Of a stretch of DNA of 64,000 bases, positions 45,762 through 55,520 are shown one piece after another (the first letter of the stretch is position 1; each line of letters begins with the position of its first letter). Location: the NCBI RefSeq assembly GCF_005222845.1, contig NZ_STFZ01000006.1, positions 124,001 through 188,000 on the forward strand, in the 5' to 3' direction. This DNA comes from Rhizobium sp. FY34 (GTDB lineage Bacteria; Pseudomonadota; Alphaproteobacteria; Rhizobiales; Rhizobiaceae). The position numbers were made by a program, and so were the translations under genes. A model generated the notes under the pieces. The model was not told the DNA's origin and made no database searches. It saw nothing but the letters and a program-made list of their open reading frames with translations.

Positions 45762-47339
45762 TCACTTCTTCTTCGGAAAACCGGGAAGGCCCGGCATGCC
45801 GCCGAGGCCTGGAAGTCTGGGTGCGCCAAGGCCTGGAAGCCCGCCGCCGGGAAGACCCGGCATGGAGCCAGGCTTGATGCCGGCAGCTTCGGCCTGCTTG
45901 GCCAGCGCCTCAAGCTGCTTGGGATCGAGCTTGGAAAGATCAGGCATGCCCCCCATGCCTCCCATTCCGCCGCCCATGCCACCAAGCCCCATCTTTCCGG
46001 CAAGGCCGCCCATCATCTGCTTCATCATGCCGCCTTTGCCTTTGCCGCCCATGGCTTTCATCATGTCGGCCATCTGGCGGTGCATCTTCAAAAGCTTGTT
46101 GATTTCAGCGGCATCGGTGCCGGCGCCGGCTGCGATACGCTTCTTGCGGGAATGCTTGAGAATATCGGGGTTGGCGCGCTCGGCCTTGGTCATCGACTGG
46201 ATGATGGCGATCTGGCGGGCAAACATCTTGTCGTTCAGGCCAGCAGCGGCCAGCTTGTCTTTCATGCCGCCCATGCCGGGCATCATTCCCATGATACCGC
46301 CCATACCGCCCATCGACTGCATCTGGCGCAGCTGGTCGGCAAGGTCGTTCAGGTCGAACTTGCCCTTGGCCATCTTTTCGGCCATGGCGCGCGCCTTGTC
46401 GGCGTCGATGTTTTCGGCAGCCTTCTCGACCAGCGAAACAATGTCGCCCATGCCGAGGATACGATCTGCAATGCGGCGCGGATGGAACTCTTCGAGCTCC
46501 GACATCTTTTCGCCGACACCGATCAGCTTGATCGGCTTGCCGGTGACGGCTCGCATGGAGAGGGCAGCACCACCGCGTCCATCGCCGTCCATGCGGGTCA
46601 GCACCAGGCCGGTAATCCCGACGCGCTCGTCGAAATTGCGCGCCAGGTTGACGGCGTCCTGGCCGGTCAGGCTGTCGGCCACCAGCAGGATTTCATGCGG
46701 CTTGGAGCGGGCCTTGATCTCGGCCATCTCGGCCATCAGCGGCTCGTCGATATGCGTGCGGCCGGCAGTGTCGAGAATGACGACATCATGGCCGCCAAGC
46801 TTTGCTGCCTGTACGGCGCGGCTGGCAATATCGGTCGGCGACTGGCCGGCAATGATCGGCAGCGTATCCACGCCGGTCTGTACGCCCAGCTGGCGCAGCT
46901 GTTCCTGGGCAGCCGGTCGGCGCGTGTCGAGAGACGCCATCAGGACCTTCTTGCGGTCCCGGTCGGTCAGTCGCTTGGCAATCTTGCCGGTCGTCGTGGT
47001 CTTGCCCGAGCCCTGAAGGCCGACCATCATGATGACGACAGGAGCCGGTGCATGAAGGTCGATCGAGACGCCTTCGGCGCCCAGCATTTCCACCAGCTCG
47101 TCATGAACGATCTTGACGACCATCTGGCCGGGCTTGATGGATTTCAGAACTTCGGCGCCGACGGCCTTTTCGCGCACGCGGTCGGTAAAGGAGCGCACGA
47201 CTTCCAGCGCCACGTCTGCTTCCAGCAGCGCACGGCGAACCTCGCGCAGGGCGGCGGACACATCCGCTTCGCTCAATGCGCCACGGCCGGTCAGTCCACT
47301 CAAGATGGAGCCAAGACGGTCCTGGAGGTTTTCGAACAT
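45762..47339 (-). CDS. ffh: Signal recognition particle protein Ffh
   Basis: The 525-residue SRP GTPase binds signal sequences of inner-membrane proteins. The N domain is followed by GTPase motifs GLQGSGKTTTTGKIA (about 107-121), DTAGRTHID, TRMDGDGRGGAAL and a C-terminal M domain that is strongly Met/Gly-rich. The last 90 residues hold repeated Gly-Met-Gly and Pro-Gly blocks, more extended than usual. The receptor FtsY is encoded at 52141 on the other strand. The 4.5S RNA gene is not in this window. Confidence 0.96.
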   Translation of the reverse strand: MFENLQDRLGSILSGLTGRGALSEADVSAALREVRRALLEADVALEVVRSFTDRVREKAVGAEVLKSIKPGQMVVKIVHDELVEMLGAEGVSIDLHAPAPVVIMMVGLQGSGKTTTTGKIAKRLTDRDRKKVLMASLDTRRPAAQEQLRQLGVQTGVDTLPIIAGQSPTDIASRAVQAAKLGGHDVVILDTAGRTHIDEPLMAEMAEIKARSKPHEILLVADSLTGQDAVNLARNFDERVGITGLVLTRMDGDGRGGAALSMRAVTGKPIKLIGVGEKMSELEEFHPRRIADRILGMGDIVSLVEKAAENIDADKARAMAEKMAKGKFDLNDLADQLRQMQSMGGMGGIMGMMPGMGGMKDKLAAAGLNDKMFARQIAIIQSMTKAERANPDILKHSRKKRIAAGAGTDAAEINKLLKMHRQMADMMKAMGGKGKGGMMKQMMGGLAGKMGLGGMGGGMGGMGGMPDLSKLDPKQLEALAKQAEAAGIKPGSMPGLPGGGLPGLGAPRLPGLGGMPGLPGFPKKK

Positions 47340-47419
47340 CGTTTCATCCTTTTGAACGTTGCCGGATTTTCTGATCCGAAACGTCGTGCTTCACCCGCTT
47401 GAAAACAAGACGCATAGCC

Positions 47420-47454
47420 AAAAAGCACCCGAGGGCGCATCGCGCTGTCGGGTG
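47420..47454 (-). terminator. Terminator-like hairpin upstream of ffh
   Basis: On the minus strand CACCCGA and TCGGGTG form a seven-base stem with an inner GCGC helix, followed by TTTTT. It lies about 80 bases before the ffh start, inside the ffh leader, and could be an attenuator or the end of an upstream transcript. The rest of the gap 47340-47708 shows nothing else I can name. Confidence 0.42.
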
Positions 47455-47708
47455 TTTGCCTCCGGGATCTCTTTATACCTTTACGGGTCCCGGTCGGCGG
47501 CTAAAGTCATCTCAACTTTCAGCAGATGGCGCGGCATTAGCAGCACGAGGCCCTTTGAGTCAAGACTTTGCGCTGGATGCGTCGCTGCTGTTTGTCGGCA
47601 ATGACTTTACCTTGACAGATATCAAGCCTGCGTGATCCCTGCATTGCTGCGGCCATATCCAATGGCTGCGTGCTTGTCCGGCGTTTGATCGCTTCCTATA
47701 GAAAGTGC

Positions 47709-48785
47709 ATGAAAAGACGACATTTCCTGAAATGGACCGGCATTGGCAGTCTCGCACTTCTGGCGGGAGGCCTTGCCACTGGGAGAGCCATGGCTGCCAA
47801 CCGCTATTATACGGGACCGGTTTCCGATCATTTCGACGGAACGACATTCTTCAATCCGGGTGGCGAGGTGCAGAAGGGCATAGGCAGCCTGTTGCGCTGG
47901 CGCTTCAACGGCAAGAGCATTGCCTGGCCGGACGCCTATCCGAGCCCGTTTGCGCCAGCGGTGCCGGAAAAGCGGGTCACCGGCAACCGTGTCGTCGTCA
48001 CCATGGTCGGTCATGCTTCCATGCTGATCCAGGTGGCCGGTCTCAATATCCTGACCGATCCCGTCTGGTCGGAGCGTACCAGTCCCGTCTCCTTTGCCGG
48101 GCCGAAGCGCGTCAACAGGCCGGGCATCCGGCTGGAAGACCTGCCTGCCATCGATATCGTCATCATCACGCACAATCACTATGACCATCTCGATATCGAG
48201 ACGCTGAAAAGACTGCAGGAGATGCATCGCCCGCATTTCATCACGCCGCTGGGCAATGATGCCATTTTCGGCCCGGCACTGGATGATCCGCGCATCACGG
48301 TGATGGATTGGGGGAGCAGCGATTATGTCGGCAAGAACGTCACCATTCATTGCGAGCCCTGCCATCACTGGTCGGCACGCGGGCTGGGCGATCGGCGCAT
48401 GGCGCTCTGGGCGGCCTTTGTCATCGAAACGCCGGCCGGCAAGATCTACCATATCGGCGATACGGGCTTTCACCAGGGCATCAACTACAAAGCGGCTGCG
48501 GAAAAGCACGGGGCCTTCCGGCTCGCTATCCTGCCTATCGGCGCCTATGAGCCGCGTTGGTTCATGAAGGGGCAGCACCAGAACCCGGAAGAGGCGGTGG
48601 CCGGCATGCAGCTTGCCAAGGCTTCCTATGCCCTGGGTCATCATTGGGGCACGGTCAAGCTGACGGATGAAGGCATCGAAGAGCCGCTCGCGGCACTTCG
48701 CAATGCGCTGACCGCCGCCAATATCAAACCGGAGCGGTTCCTCCCGTTGCGGCCCGGCGAGGTCTTCGACGTTCCCGACGTTTGA
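47709..48785 (+). CDS. Exported metallo-beta-lactamase-fold hydrolase
   Basis: The 358-residue protein has a twin-arginine-like signal (KRRHFLKWTG) and the metal-binding motif HNHYDH (His155, His157, Asp159, His160), with further ligands expected in EPCHHWS, HIGDTG and ALGHHWG. This is the UlaG/NAPE-PLD-like branch (RomA type), not a lactamase. Substrates of such proteins are phospholipid derivatives or unknown. The ATG at 47709 starts the signal; the frame opens at 47670. The next gene begins 114 bases after its stop. Confidence 0.87.
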   Translation: MKRRHFLKWTGIGSLALLAGGLATGRAMAANRYYTGPVSDHFDGTTFFNPGGEVQKGIGSLLRWRFNGKSIAWPDAYPSPFAPAVPEKRVTGNRVVVTMVGHASMLIQVAGLNILTDPVWSERTSPVSFAGPKRVNRPGIRLEDLPAIDIVIITHNHYDHLDIETLKRLQEMHRPHFITPLGNDAIFGPALDDPRITVMDWGSSDYVGKNVTIHCEPCHHWSARGLGDRRMALWAAFVIETPAGKIYHIGDTGFHQGINYKAAAEKHGAFRLAILPIGAYEPRWFMKGQHQNPEEAVAGMQLAKASYALGHHWGTVKLTDEGIEEPLAALRNALTAANIKPERFLPLRPGEVFDVPDV

Positions 48786-48899
48786 TACCGGCATAGCGCC
48801 GGGTTTTTCGCGTTGCAGCATTTACAGCTGTCAGTGGCTCTGCTCCATTGGCGGCGGGCGCATCCACGCCCATCGCCAATGCCATTTTGGGAGCCTGCC

Positions 48900-49862
48900 G
48901 TGAGTGCCGAATTTCACCAGCCCGTCGATGCCGCCGAAGTGCCCCGTTTTGCCGGGCATTCCACCTTCATGCGCCTGCCGGCCGTATCCTCGGCGCAAGG
49001 TCTGGATATCGCGCTGGTTGGCATTCCCTGGGATGGCGGCACCACGAACAGGGCCGGTGCCCGCCACGGCCCGCGCGAAGTGCGCAACCAGTCGAGCCTG
49101 ATCCGCCGCGTGCATCATGTCTCGGGCGTCGAGCCCTTTTCCATCGCCAATATCGCCGATGTGGGCGATGTGTCGGTCAATCCTATCGATCTGATGGATG
49201 GGCTGAAGCGGATCGAAGACGGCATTACCGCCATTCTCGCCGCCGGTGCCATGCCGCTTGCCGTGGGTGGTGATCACCTGACGACGCTGCCGGTGCTGCG
49301 CGCCGTGGCGAAAGACCGCCCGGTTGGCCTTATCCATTTCGATGCGCATACCGATACCAATGACAGCTATTTCGGCGGCAACAAATACACGCATGGCACG
49401 CCATTTCGCCGCGCCATCGAGGAAGGCCTGCTGGACCCGAAGCGCATGGTGCAGATCGGCATTCGCGGCTCGATCTACGATACGACCGATCATGACTGGG
49501 CGAAAAGCCAGGGTATCCGCATCATCTATATGGAAGAATTTGTTGAGCGCGGTGCGGTGGACGTGATGGCAGAAGCGCGCGCCATTGCAGGGTCTGGGCC
49601 AACCTATGTTACCTTTGATATCGACAGCATCGATCCCTCCATGGCGCCGGGCACCGGCACGCCGGAAATCGGTGGCTTTTCCACCCGCGAGGCGCAGCAA
49701 CTGGTGCGCCTGCTGGCTGGTGTGGATATCGTGGGCGCCGATGTGGTGGAGGTGGCACCTCCGTTTGATCTGGCTGGCATGACTGCCCTTGCTGGCGCCA
49801 ATATCATGTTTGAACTGCTCTGCGTCATGGCGCCCTGTGTGGAGCGCCGCAGGGGAAAATAG
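48900..49862 (+). CDS. Agmatinase/ureohydrolase family protein (paralogue 2)
   Basis: The 320-residue enzyme is a second ureohydrolase, diverged from the one at 12547. Metal ligands are His126 (GGDHL), Asp148, His150 and Asp152 (HFDAHTD), and the pair in FDIDSIDPSMAPGTGTPE. Length and N-terminus are of the agmatinase type, while the loop GGNKYTHGTPF also fits guanidinobutyrase-type members. A GTG start at 48900 has GGGAG at good spacing; ATG at 48879 or an earlier one is less likely. It precedes dapF by 89 bases. Confidence 0.87.
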   Translation: MSAEFHQPVDAAEVPRFAGHSTFMRLPAVSSAQGLDIALVGIPWDGGTTNRAGARHGPREVRNQSSLIRRVHHVSGVEPFSIANIADVGDVSVNPIDLMDGLKRIEDGITAILAAGAMPLAVGGDHLTTLPVLRAVAKDRPVGLIHFDAHTDTNDSYFGGNKYTHGTPFRRAIEEGLLDPKRMVQIGIRGSIYDTTDHDWAKSQGIRIIYMEEFVERGAVDVMAEARAIAGSGPTYVTFDIDSIDPSMAPGTGTPEIGGFSTREAQQLVRLLAGVDIVGADVVEVAPPFDLAGMTALAGANIMFELLCVMAPCVERRRGK

Positions 49863-49951
49863 CTGTTCGGTCGCGCCACTGGAAATTCAGCCGGATTTCG
49901 GCCATATAGGCTGTAAATCGCGGGCGCGCCCGCACTACAGGTGATTTTTTC

Positions 49952-50854
49952 ATGGCGCAGATGGTCGAATTCGCAAAGATGAACGGGCTTGGCAACAAGA
50001 TCCTGGTTATCGATATGCGTGGCCGCAGCGACCGCGTCACGCCGCAGGCGGCCATTGCACTGGCCGCCGATCCGGCGACCGTGTTTGACCAGATCATGGC
50101 CATCCATGATGCCAAGCTTGCCGGAACCGATGCCTATATCGACATTTTGAATTGCGATGGCACGAAGGCGCAGGCCTGCGGCAATGGCACCCGCTGCGTG
50201 GTGCAGGCGCTGGCTGCTGAAACGGGCCGCAAGGCCTTCACCTTCCAGACCGTGGCCGGCATTTTGAATGCGCAGGAGCATCAGGACGGCACGATTTCCG
50301 TCGATATGGGCAATCCGGTCTTTGCCTGGGACAAGATCCCGCTCTCGGAAGAATTCTACGATACCAGCCGCATCGAGTTGCAGATCGGCCCGATCGATGC
50401 GCCGGTTCTGCATTCGCCCGCCGCCATGTCTATGGGCAATCCGCATGCGGTGTTCTGGGTCGATCGCGATCCGATGACATTCGACCTCGAACGCTTCGGG
50501 CCGCTTCTCGAAAACCACCCGATGTTTCCGGAAAAGGCCAATATCACGCTGGCGCAGGTAATTTCACCGATTGAGATGGTAACGCGGACCTGGGAGCGCG
50601 GCGCCGGCCTGACGCTTGCCTGTGGATCGGCCGCCTGTGCCGCTGGCGTTTCGGGTGCCCGCACCGGCCGCACCGAACGCAAGGTCGATATCATCGTGGC
50701 GTCCAGCCCCCAGCGTGGCAGGCTTTCCATCGAATGGCGCGAGGATGACCATGTCCTGATGTCCGGCCCTGCCGAATGGGAATGGTCCGGCCGGGTTGAT
50801 CCGCTGACGGGTGGTTTCGAGCGTGACGCCATGCCCGAGGCCGGCGTTTCGTGA
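49952..50854 (+). CDS. dapF: Diaminopimelate epimerase
   Basis: DapF converts LL- to meso-diaminopimelate for lysine and peptidoglycan synthesis. The 300-residue protein has the two active-site cysteines Cys76 (ACGNGTRC) and Cys224 (LACGSAACA), with MNGLGNK at the N-terminus. It overlaps mtaB by four bases (GTGA) and heads a dapF-mtaB-ftsY-yciB-DUF2585 run. Confidence 0.96.
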   Translation: MAQMVEFAKMNGLGNKILVIDMRGRSDRVTPQAAIALAADPATVFDQIMAIHDAKLAGTDAYIDILNCDGTKAQACGNGTRCVVQALAAETGRKAFTFQTVAGILNAQEHQDGTISVDMGNPVFAWDKIPLSEEFYDTSRIELQIGPIDAPVLHSPAAMSMGNPHAVFWVDRDPMTFDLERFGPLLENHPMFPEKANITLAQVISPIEMVTRTWERGAGLTLACGSAACAAGVSGARTGRTERKVDIIVASSPQRGRLSIEWREDDHVLMSGPAEWEWSGRVDPLTGGFERDAMPEAGVS

Positions 50855-52125
50855 GCGGCGTCGAGGTCATTACCTTCGGCTGTCGACTGAACACCTACGA
50901 ATCCGAAGTCATGCGTGCCGAGGCCGAGAAAGCGGGGCTCAACAATGCCGTGCTGGTCAATACCTGTGCCGTGACGGGAGAGGCCGTGCGCCAGGCGCGC
51001 CAGGCGATCCGTAGGGTGCGGCGGGACAATCCGCATGCCCGCATCATCGTCACCGGTTGCGCGGCCCAGACCGAAGCACAGACCTTCAGCGCAATGCCGG
51101 AAGTCGATGCGGTGCTCGGCAATGAGGAGAAACTGACAAGCGCCTCCTACCGCGCCCTGCCGGATTTCGGCGTTTCGGCGGAAGAAAAGCTGCGCGTCAA
51201 CGATATCATGAGCGTGAAGGCCACTGCGCCGCAGATGGTGAAGCACATCGATGGCCATGTGCGCGCCTTCATCCAGGTGCAGAACGGCTGCGATCATCGC
51301 TGTACCTTCTGCATCATCCCTTATGGTCGCGGCAATTCGCGCTCGGTGCCCATGGGTGCCGTCGTTGATCAGGCTCGAAAATTGGTGGATGGCGGTTACT
51401 GCGAAATCGTGTTGACCGGCGTGGATGCCACCAGCTATGGCGCCGACCTGCCGGGCACGCCAACGCTTGGGCTTCTGGCCAAGACGCTTCTGAAACAGGT
51501 GCCGGACATTGCGCGCCTGCGGCTCTCTTCCATCGACAGTATTGAAGCCGACAGAGATTTACTGGATCTTCTGGCCGATGAGCCCCGTTTCATGCCACAT
51601 CTGCATCTATCGCTGCAGCATGGCGATGACATGATCCTGAAGCGCATGAAGCGGCGCCACACGAGTGCGGATGCGCTCGCCTTCGTCAGCCAGGTTCGCC
51701 GACTTCGGCCCGAGGTTAGCTTCGGCGCCGACATGATCGCCGGTTTCCCGACGGAAACTGAAGAGATGTTTGCCAATGCCATGCGGCATGCCGAACAGTG
51801 CGACCTCTCTTTCCTGCACGTGTTTCCCTATAGTCCGCGTCCGGGAACGCCGGCGGCGCGTATGCCGCAACTTGACCGGGCGCTGGTCAAGGAACGGGCG
51901 TCACGCCTTCGCGTTGCGGGAGAGGCGTTGCAGCATGCCCATCTGGAGAGAATGATCGGTACGCGCCAGCGCATCCTTGTGGAGATGAGTGGTTTCGCCC
52001 ATACGGAGAACTTCTCGGTCGTTGCCGCTCCGGGTCTTGCCCCGCGCGATCTGGTCGATGTGGAGATTACCGGCCACACCGGCAAACATCTGAACATGCA
52101 GCTTGCCGCCGCCTGCGCGGCGTGA
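50851..52125 (+). CDS. mtaB: tRNA t6A37 methylthiotransferase MtaB
   Basis: This 424-residue radical-SAM enzyme converts t6A37 to ms2t6A37 in tRNAs reading ANN codons. The N-terminal domain has cluster cysteines Cys11, Cys39 and Cys70; the radical-SAM motif CxxxCxxC is Cys147-Cys151-Cys154 (CDHRCTFC). A C-terminal TRAM-like part ends the protein. It starts with GTG, overlapping the dapF stop codon, and its stop is 15 bases before ftsY. Confidence 0.94.
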   Translation: MSGVEVITFGCRLNTYESEVMRAEAEKAGLNNAVLVNTCAVTGEAVRQARQAIRRVRRDNPHARIIVTGCAAQTEAQTFSAMPEVDAVLGNEEKLTSASYRALPDFGVSAEEKLRVNDIMSVKATAPQMVKHIDGHVRAFIQVQNGCDHRCTFCIIPYGRGNSRSVPMGAVVDQARKLVDGGYCEIVLTGVDATSYGADLPGTPTLGLLAKTLLKQVPDIARLRLSSIDSIEADRDLLDLLADEPRFMPHLHLSLQHGDDMILKRMKRRHTSADALAFVSQVRRLRPEVSFGADMIAGFPTETEEMFANAMRHAEQCDLSFLHVFPYSPRPGTPAARMPQLDRALVKERASRLRVAGEALQHAHLERMIGTRQRILVEMSGFAHTENFSVVAAPGLAPRDLVDVEITGHTGKHLNMQLAAACAA

Positions 52126-52140
52126 GGAAACGGATTTTTC

Positions 52141-53544
52141 ATGGCGCTCGGCTTCATCAAAAAGGTTTTTACCTTCGGCAAGGACAAGGTGGCCGAGGAA
52201 AAGCCAGCTTCTGTCCTGACGCCTGAAGATCTGCCCGTGTCACCGATCGATCCGGTGGCCGAGGTGGAGATGGAAACTGCCGGCGGCCCGGCGGGTGATG
52301 CCGGGACACCCCCCTCTGTCCTGCCGGACATCTCCCCCTCAAGGGGGGAGATCGATCCGCGGCAAGACAACCATTCCATCATGGACGTTGCGAAGGTTGA
52401 TCTGCTGGAAGAGAGAAAACTTTCGTCTTTCGATAGTGTTGAGCAAAGCGGCAACTCCGAATCGATCTCCCCCCTTGAGGGGGAGATGTCCGGCAGGACA
52501 GAGGGGGGTGCCAGTTACGCCAACCCTCCTGAGCCTGCTGACACCACACCTGCCGAAATCACCCTGCCCAAGGGCTTTGCCACCTGCGTGGAAGAAGCGC
52601 CGGTCGAAATCGTCGCGCAACCCAAGCTCACCTGGTTCCAGCGGCTGAAAGAAGGCCTGTCGCGCACCTCCTCGCAGCTGACGGGCCAGATCACCGCGCT
52701 GTTTACCAAGCGCAAGCTGGACGAAGCGACGCTGGAAGAGCTGGAAGACCTGCTGATCCAGGCCGATCTTGGCGTCGAGACCGCCATGCGCATTGCCGAT
52801 ACGCTGTCATCGGAACGCTATGGCAAGGATGTGAGCGGCGAGGATGTATCGCGCATCATGGCCGGCGAGATCACCAAGGTGCTGAAGCCGGTGGCCAAGC
52901 CCTTGGCGCTCGATCTCAATCACAAGCCGCATGTCATTCTCGTGGTTGGCGTCAATGGCACCGGCAAGACGACGACCATCGGCAAGCTGGCGGCCAAGCT
53001 CTCGGGTTCCGGGCTCAAGGTCATGCTGGCAGCCGGCGATACGTTTCGCGCTGCTGCCATCGAACAGTTGAAGATCTGGGCTGATCGCACGCAATCCGAA
53101 TTTATCGGCACCAAGCTTGGCGCCGATGCGGCGGGCCTTGCCTATGACGCCTTCGAGCAGGCGCGCCAGAAGAAATGCGACGTTCTGATCATCGATACGG
53201 CCGGCCGGTTGCAGAACAAGGCCGAACTGATGGCGGAGCTGGAAAAGATCGTGCGGGTTCTGGGCAAGCTTGATCCGGATGCGCCGCATACAGTGCTGCA
53301 GACACTGGATGCCACGACCGGTCAGAACGCCTTGAACCAGGTGGAAATCTTCCGCAATGTGGCGGGCGTCAGCGGTCTGATCATGACCAAGCTCGATGGC
53401 ACGGCGCGCGGCGGCATTCTCGTCGCCATCGCCGCCAAGCACAAGTTGCCGGTCTATTTCATCGGCGTTGGCGAAGGGATTGATGATCTCGAACCCTTCG
53501 AAGCAGAAGATTTCGCCTCTGCCATCGCCGGCGTGACGCATTGA
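52141..53544 (+). CDS. ftsY: Signal recognition particle receptor FtsY with in-frame repeat insert
   Basis: FtsY docks SRP-ribosome complexes at the inner membrane. The 467-residue protein has an acidic N-terminal A region (residues 1-165), then the N domain ([19 protein letters not shown]) and the GTPase domain with [15 protein letters not shown] (about 266-280), [12 protein letters not shown] and [10 protein letters not shown]. Residues about 56-124 are encoded by a palindromic repeat element (52307-52510, exactly 68 codons) inserted in frame. It introduces no stop codon and lies in a region that tolerates length change. Without it the protein would have about 399 residues. Confidence 0.96.
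   Translation: MALGFIKKVFTFGKDKVAEEKPASVLTPEDLPVSPIDPVAEVEMETAGGPAGDAGTPPSVLPDISPSRGEIDPRQDNHSIMDVAKVDLLEERKLSSFDSVEQSGNSESISPLEGEMSGRTEGGASYANPPEPADTTPAEITLPKGFATCVEEAPVEIVAQPKLTWFQRLKEGLSRTSSQLTGQITALFTKRKLDEATLEELEDLLIQADLGVETAMRIADTLSSERYGKDVSGEDVSRIMAGEITKVLKPVAKPLALDLNHKPHVILVVGVNGTGKTTTIGKLAAKLSGSGLKVMLAAGDTFRAAAIEQLKIWADRTQSEFIGTKLGADAAGLAYDAFEQARQKKCDVLIIDTAGRLQNKAELMAELEKIVRVLGKLDPDAPHTVLQTLDATTGQNALNQVEIFRNVAGVSGLIMTKLDGTARGGILVAIAAKHKLPVYFIGVGEGIDDLEPFEAEDFASAIAGVTH
52307..52510. repeat. Palindromic repeat element, copy 2, inside ftsY
   Basis: The first 50 bases (52307-52356) and the last 50 (52461-52510) are perfect inverted repeats, ending CACCCCCCTCTG and CAGAGGGGGGTG. They enclose 104 bases. 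The whole is 204 bp, a multiple of three, and reads through in the ftsY frame as the segment between PPSVLPDIS and GRTEGG. The centre shares GAGCAA-GCG-CAACT-CCG with the opposite-orientation copy at 57784. Confidence 0.95.
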
Positions 53545-54248
53545 TGCCACAGAAGCCGGGTTTGCATCCGAAAACCCCAGACAAGATGAAGATGAACCCG
53601 ATGCAGAGCTTTGAAAGCGATACGACCCCGACACGCCAGGAAAAGCAGAATCCGGGCCTGAAACTGGCGCTGGAGATCGGGCCTCTGCTCGTCTTCTTCT
53701 TTGCCAACCTGCGCGGCGAATGGCTGATTGGGAAGTTCCCCGCCCTCTCGGCGCTGGGCGGGCCCTTGCTGGTGGCCACGGGCCTGTTCATGGCCGCAAC
53801 CGTCATTTCGCTCGTGGTCTCGAAGATCGTCTTCAAGCATCTGCCGGTCATGCCTTTCGTGTCCGGCATCGTGGTCATGGTGTTCGGCGGCCTGTCCATC
53901 TGGCTTCAGGACGAGATCTTCATCAAGATGAAGCCGACCATCGTCAACACGCTGTTTGGCGTGACACTTCTCGTCGGGCTGATGTTCGGCAAATCGCTCC
54001 TGGGCTATGTGTTCAACGCCGCCTTCCAGCTGACGGACGAGGGTTGGAAGAAGCTCACGCTGCGCTGGGGCATCTTCTTTCTGTTCCTCGCCATCCTCAA
54101 TGAAGTCGTCTGGCGCAATTTCTCTGATGCCACCTGGGTCAATTTCAAGGTCTGGGGCACGATGCCGATCACGATTGCCTTTACGCTTGCCCAGATGCCG
54201 CTGATCATGAAGCATTCGCTGGAGCCGCGCCCCGAGGACGGCAAGTGA
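53544..54248 (+). CDS. yciB: Inner membrane septation protein YciB (IspZ family)
   Basis: The 234-residue protein has five or six membrane helices and the family opening [20 protein letters not shown], followed by [20 protein letters not shown]. YciB is implicated in cell envelope synthesis and septation. The ATG at 53544 overlaps the ftsY stop codon (TGATG), implying coupling; ATGs at 53586 and 53601 would give more typical N-termini. The next gene overlaps its stop codon. Confidence 0.9.
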   Translation: MPQKPGLHPKTPDKMKMNPMQSFESDTTPTRQEKQNPGLKLALEIGPLLVFFFANLRGEWLIGKFPALSALGGPLLVATGLFMAATVISLVVSKIVFKHLPVMPFVSGIVVMVFGGLSIWLQDEIFIKMKPTIVNTLFGVTLLVGLMFGKSLLGYVFNAAFQLTDEGWKKLTLRWGIFFLFLAILNEVVWRNFSDATWVNFKVWGTMPITIAFTLAQMPLIMKHSLEPRPEDGK

Positions 54249-54832
54249 GCCTTGCGGCGCAGACAGGCGCCCAGCGGTCGCAGCATTACTGGTTTTTCGT
54301 CGCGCTTGCCATTCTGGCCGCGCAGGTGCTGGCCGAGTATGGCATGGGGCGGCTATGGATCTGCGCCTGCGGCTCTGTGAAACTGTTTGAGCCAGGCGTG
54401 AACACGGCGGGCAATTCGCAGCACCTGTCGGACTGGTACACGCCGTCGCATATCATCCACGGCTTCCTGTTCTATTGGCTGGCGACGGGTGTGCTGCGCA
54501 AGGCATCCTTTGGCAAGAGACTGGCGCTCGCAACCCTCATCGAGGCGGCTTGGGAGCTTCTGGAAAACTCGCCGATCATCATCGACCGCTACCGCAACGC
54601 CACCATGGCCGTGGGCTATGAGGGCGACAGCATCCTCAATTCGGCGATGGATACGCTGTTCATGGGGCTTGGCTTCCTGTTTGCCGCCCGTGCGCCGATC
54701 TGGCTGACGGTTACTCTGGCGATCCTCTTCGAACTGGCAACCGGATATATCATCCGCGACAACCTGACCCTGAATGTGCTGATGCTGGTCTGGCCGGTCG
54801 ATGCGATCAAGGTCTGGCAGGGCGGGCTCTGA
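54245..54832 (+). CDS. DUF2585 family membrane protein (UPF0314)
   Basis: The 195-residue protein has four or five hydrophobic segments. It contains [13 protein letters not shown] and the [17 protein letters not shown] motif, with further conserved [11 protein letters not shown] and [10 protein letters not shown] blocks, all typical of DUF2585. The role is unknown; a His- and Glu-containing membrane site suggests a hydrolase-like activity only as a guess. The GTG start overlaps the yciB stop codon by four bases. Confidence 0.9.
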   Translation: MSLAAQTGAQRSQHYWFFVALAILAAQVLAEYGMGRLWICACGSVKLFEPGVNTAGNSQHLSDWYTPSHIIHGFLFYWLATGVLRKASFGKRLALATLIEAAWELLENSPIIIDRYRNATMAVGYEGDSILNSAMDTLFMGLGFLFAARAPIWLTVTLAILFELATGYIIRDNLTLNVLMLVWPVDAIKVWQGGL

Positions 54833-54839
54833 GGCGCGC

Positions 54840-55142
54840 TCAGGCCGCCTGTTCCAGTTCCGGGATCTGCGCGAGTTCTTCGGCCAGTGCGTCCCGCTGT
54901 TTCTTCAGGTCATAGGCGGCCTGAAGATTGAGCCACAGTTCGGGTGATGTCTTGAAGAACTTCGCCAGCCGTAGGGCCGTATCGGCGCTGATGCCGATCT
55001 TTTCGCCCACGATCCTCTCGATGCGCGTGCGCGGTACGCGCAATGTCTTGGCCAGCGCGTAAGGGCTCATCTCAAGCGGCTCGAGATAGAGATCCCGCAG
55101 GATTTCACCGGGATGGATGGGAGGCGCTTTGCTGATCGACAT
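54840..55142 (-). CDS. higA: HigA-family antitoxin
   Basis: The 100-residue protein is an XRE-type helix-turn-helix antitoxin of the HigA/VapI group: the opening PIHPGEILRDLYLEPLEMS is diagnostic, followed by PYALAKTLRVPRTRIERIV, and the C-terminus is helical and acidic. It is the second gene of a toxin-antitoxin pair and starts 21 bases after higB with GGAGACGG before the ATG. It is expected to bind HigB and repress the operon through operator repeats at 55464-55515. Confidence 0.93.
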   Translation of the reverse strand: MSISKAPPIHPGEILRDLYLEPLEMSPYALAKTLRVPRTRIERIVGEKIGISADTALRLAKFFKTSPELWLNLQAAYDLKKQRDALAEELAQIPELEQAA

Positions 55143-55163
55143 GGTCCGTCTCCAGGCGTGATT

Positions 55164-55445
55164 TCAATGGTAATCGACGATCTCGACACTGTCTGCATCG
55201 CCATTCTGCCAGATGAAGCATATCCTCCATTGGGCATTGATCCGTATCGAGTACTGGCCCTCCCGGTTGCCGGCCAGTTTTTCAAGCCTGTTGCCAGGAG
55301 GAGACCGCAGGTCATCCAGAGACTTGGCCGCATCCAGCACAGTGAGCAATTGCTGGGCGCGCCGAATGAGTTCTGGCGGGAAACCCTTCTTCAAGGTGCC
55401 TGCATCGATTGCAGCGGTTTGCTTGTCCCGGAAGGATTTTATCAT
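55164..55445 (-). CDS. higB: HigB-family toxin (RelE/ParE superfamily)
   Basis: The 93-residue protein matches HigB mRNA-interferase toxins: IKSFRDKQTAAIDAG near the start, then a helical part, LEKLAGNREGQYSIRINAQWR, and the C-terminal FIWQNGDADSVEIVDYH (landmarks within residues 53-93). The conserved Arg/His/Tyr pattern fits ribosome-dependent mRNA cleavage. It is the promoter-proximal gene, toxin before antitoxin as usual in higBA. The pair splits an otherwise continuous ccm-DUF2585-ftsY neighbourhood. Confidence 0.92.
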   Translation of the reverse strand: MIKSFRDKQTAAIDAGTLKKGFPPELIRRAQQLLTVLDAAKSLDDLRSPPGNRLEKLAGNREGQYSIRINAQWRICFIWQNGDADSVEIVDYH

Positions 55446-55463
55446 GCGACGCCACCATGATTG

Positions 55464-55515
55464 GTATCATGCACTGATACGTTAAAAATGGCAAGTTGGT
55501 ATCTCTACGTGATAC
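55464..55515. promoter_or_regulatory. Tandem operator-like repeats upstream of higBA
   Basis: Two inverted repeats with GTATC/GATAC half-sites lie 35 bases apart, at 55464-55480 (GTATCA, five bases, TGATAC) and 55499-55515 (GTATC, seven bases, GATAC). Each is followed by CGT and A-rich sequence. They sit directly upstream of higB and are the probable HigA binding sites. Confidence 0.8.
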
Positions 55516-55520
55516 GTAAA

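Noticed and set aside
47340..47708. 4.5S SRP RNA gene near ffh
   Set aside because: I find no GGAA-tetraloop hairpin with the conserved SRP RNA loop; the only hairpin has a terminator-like layout.
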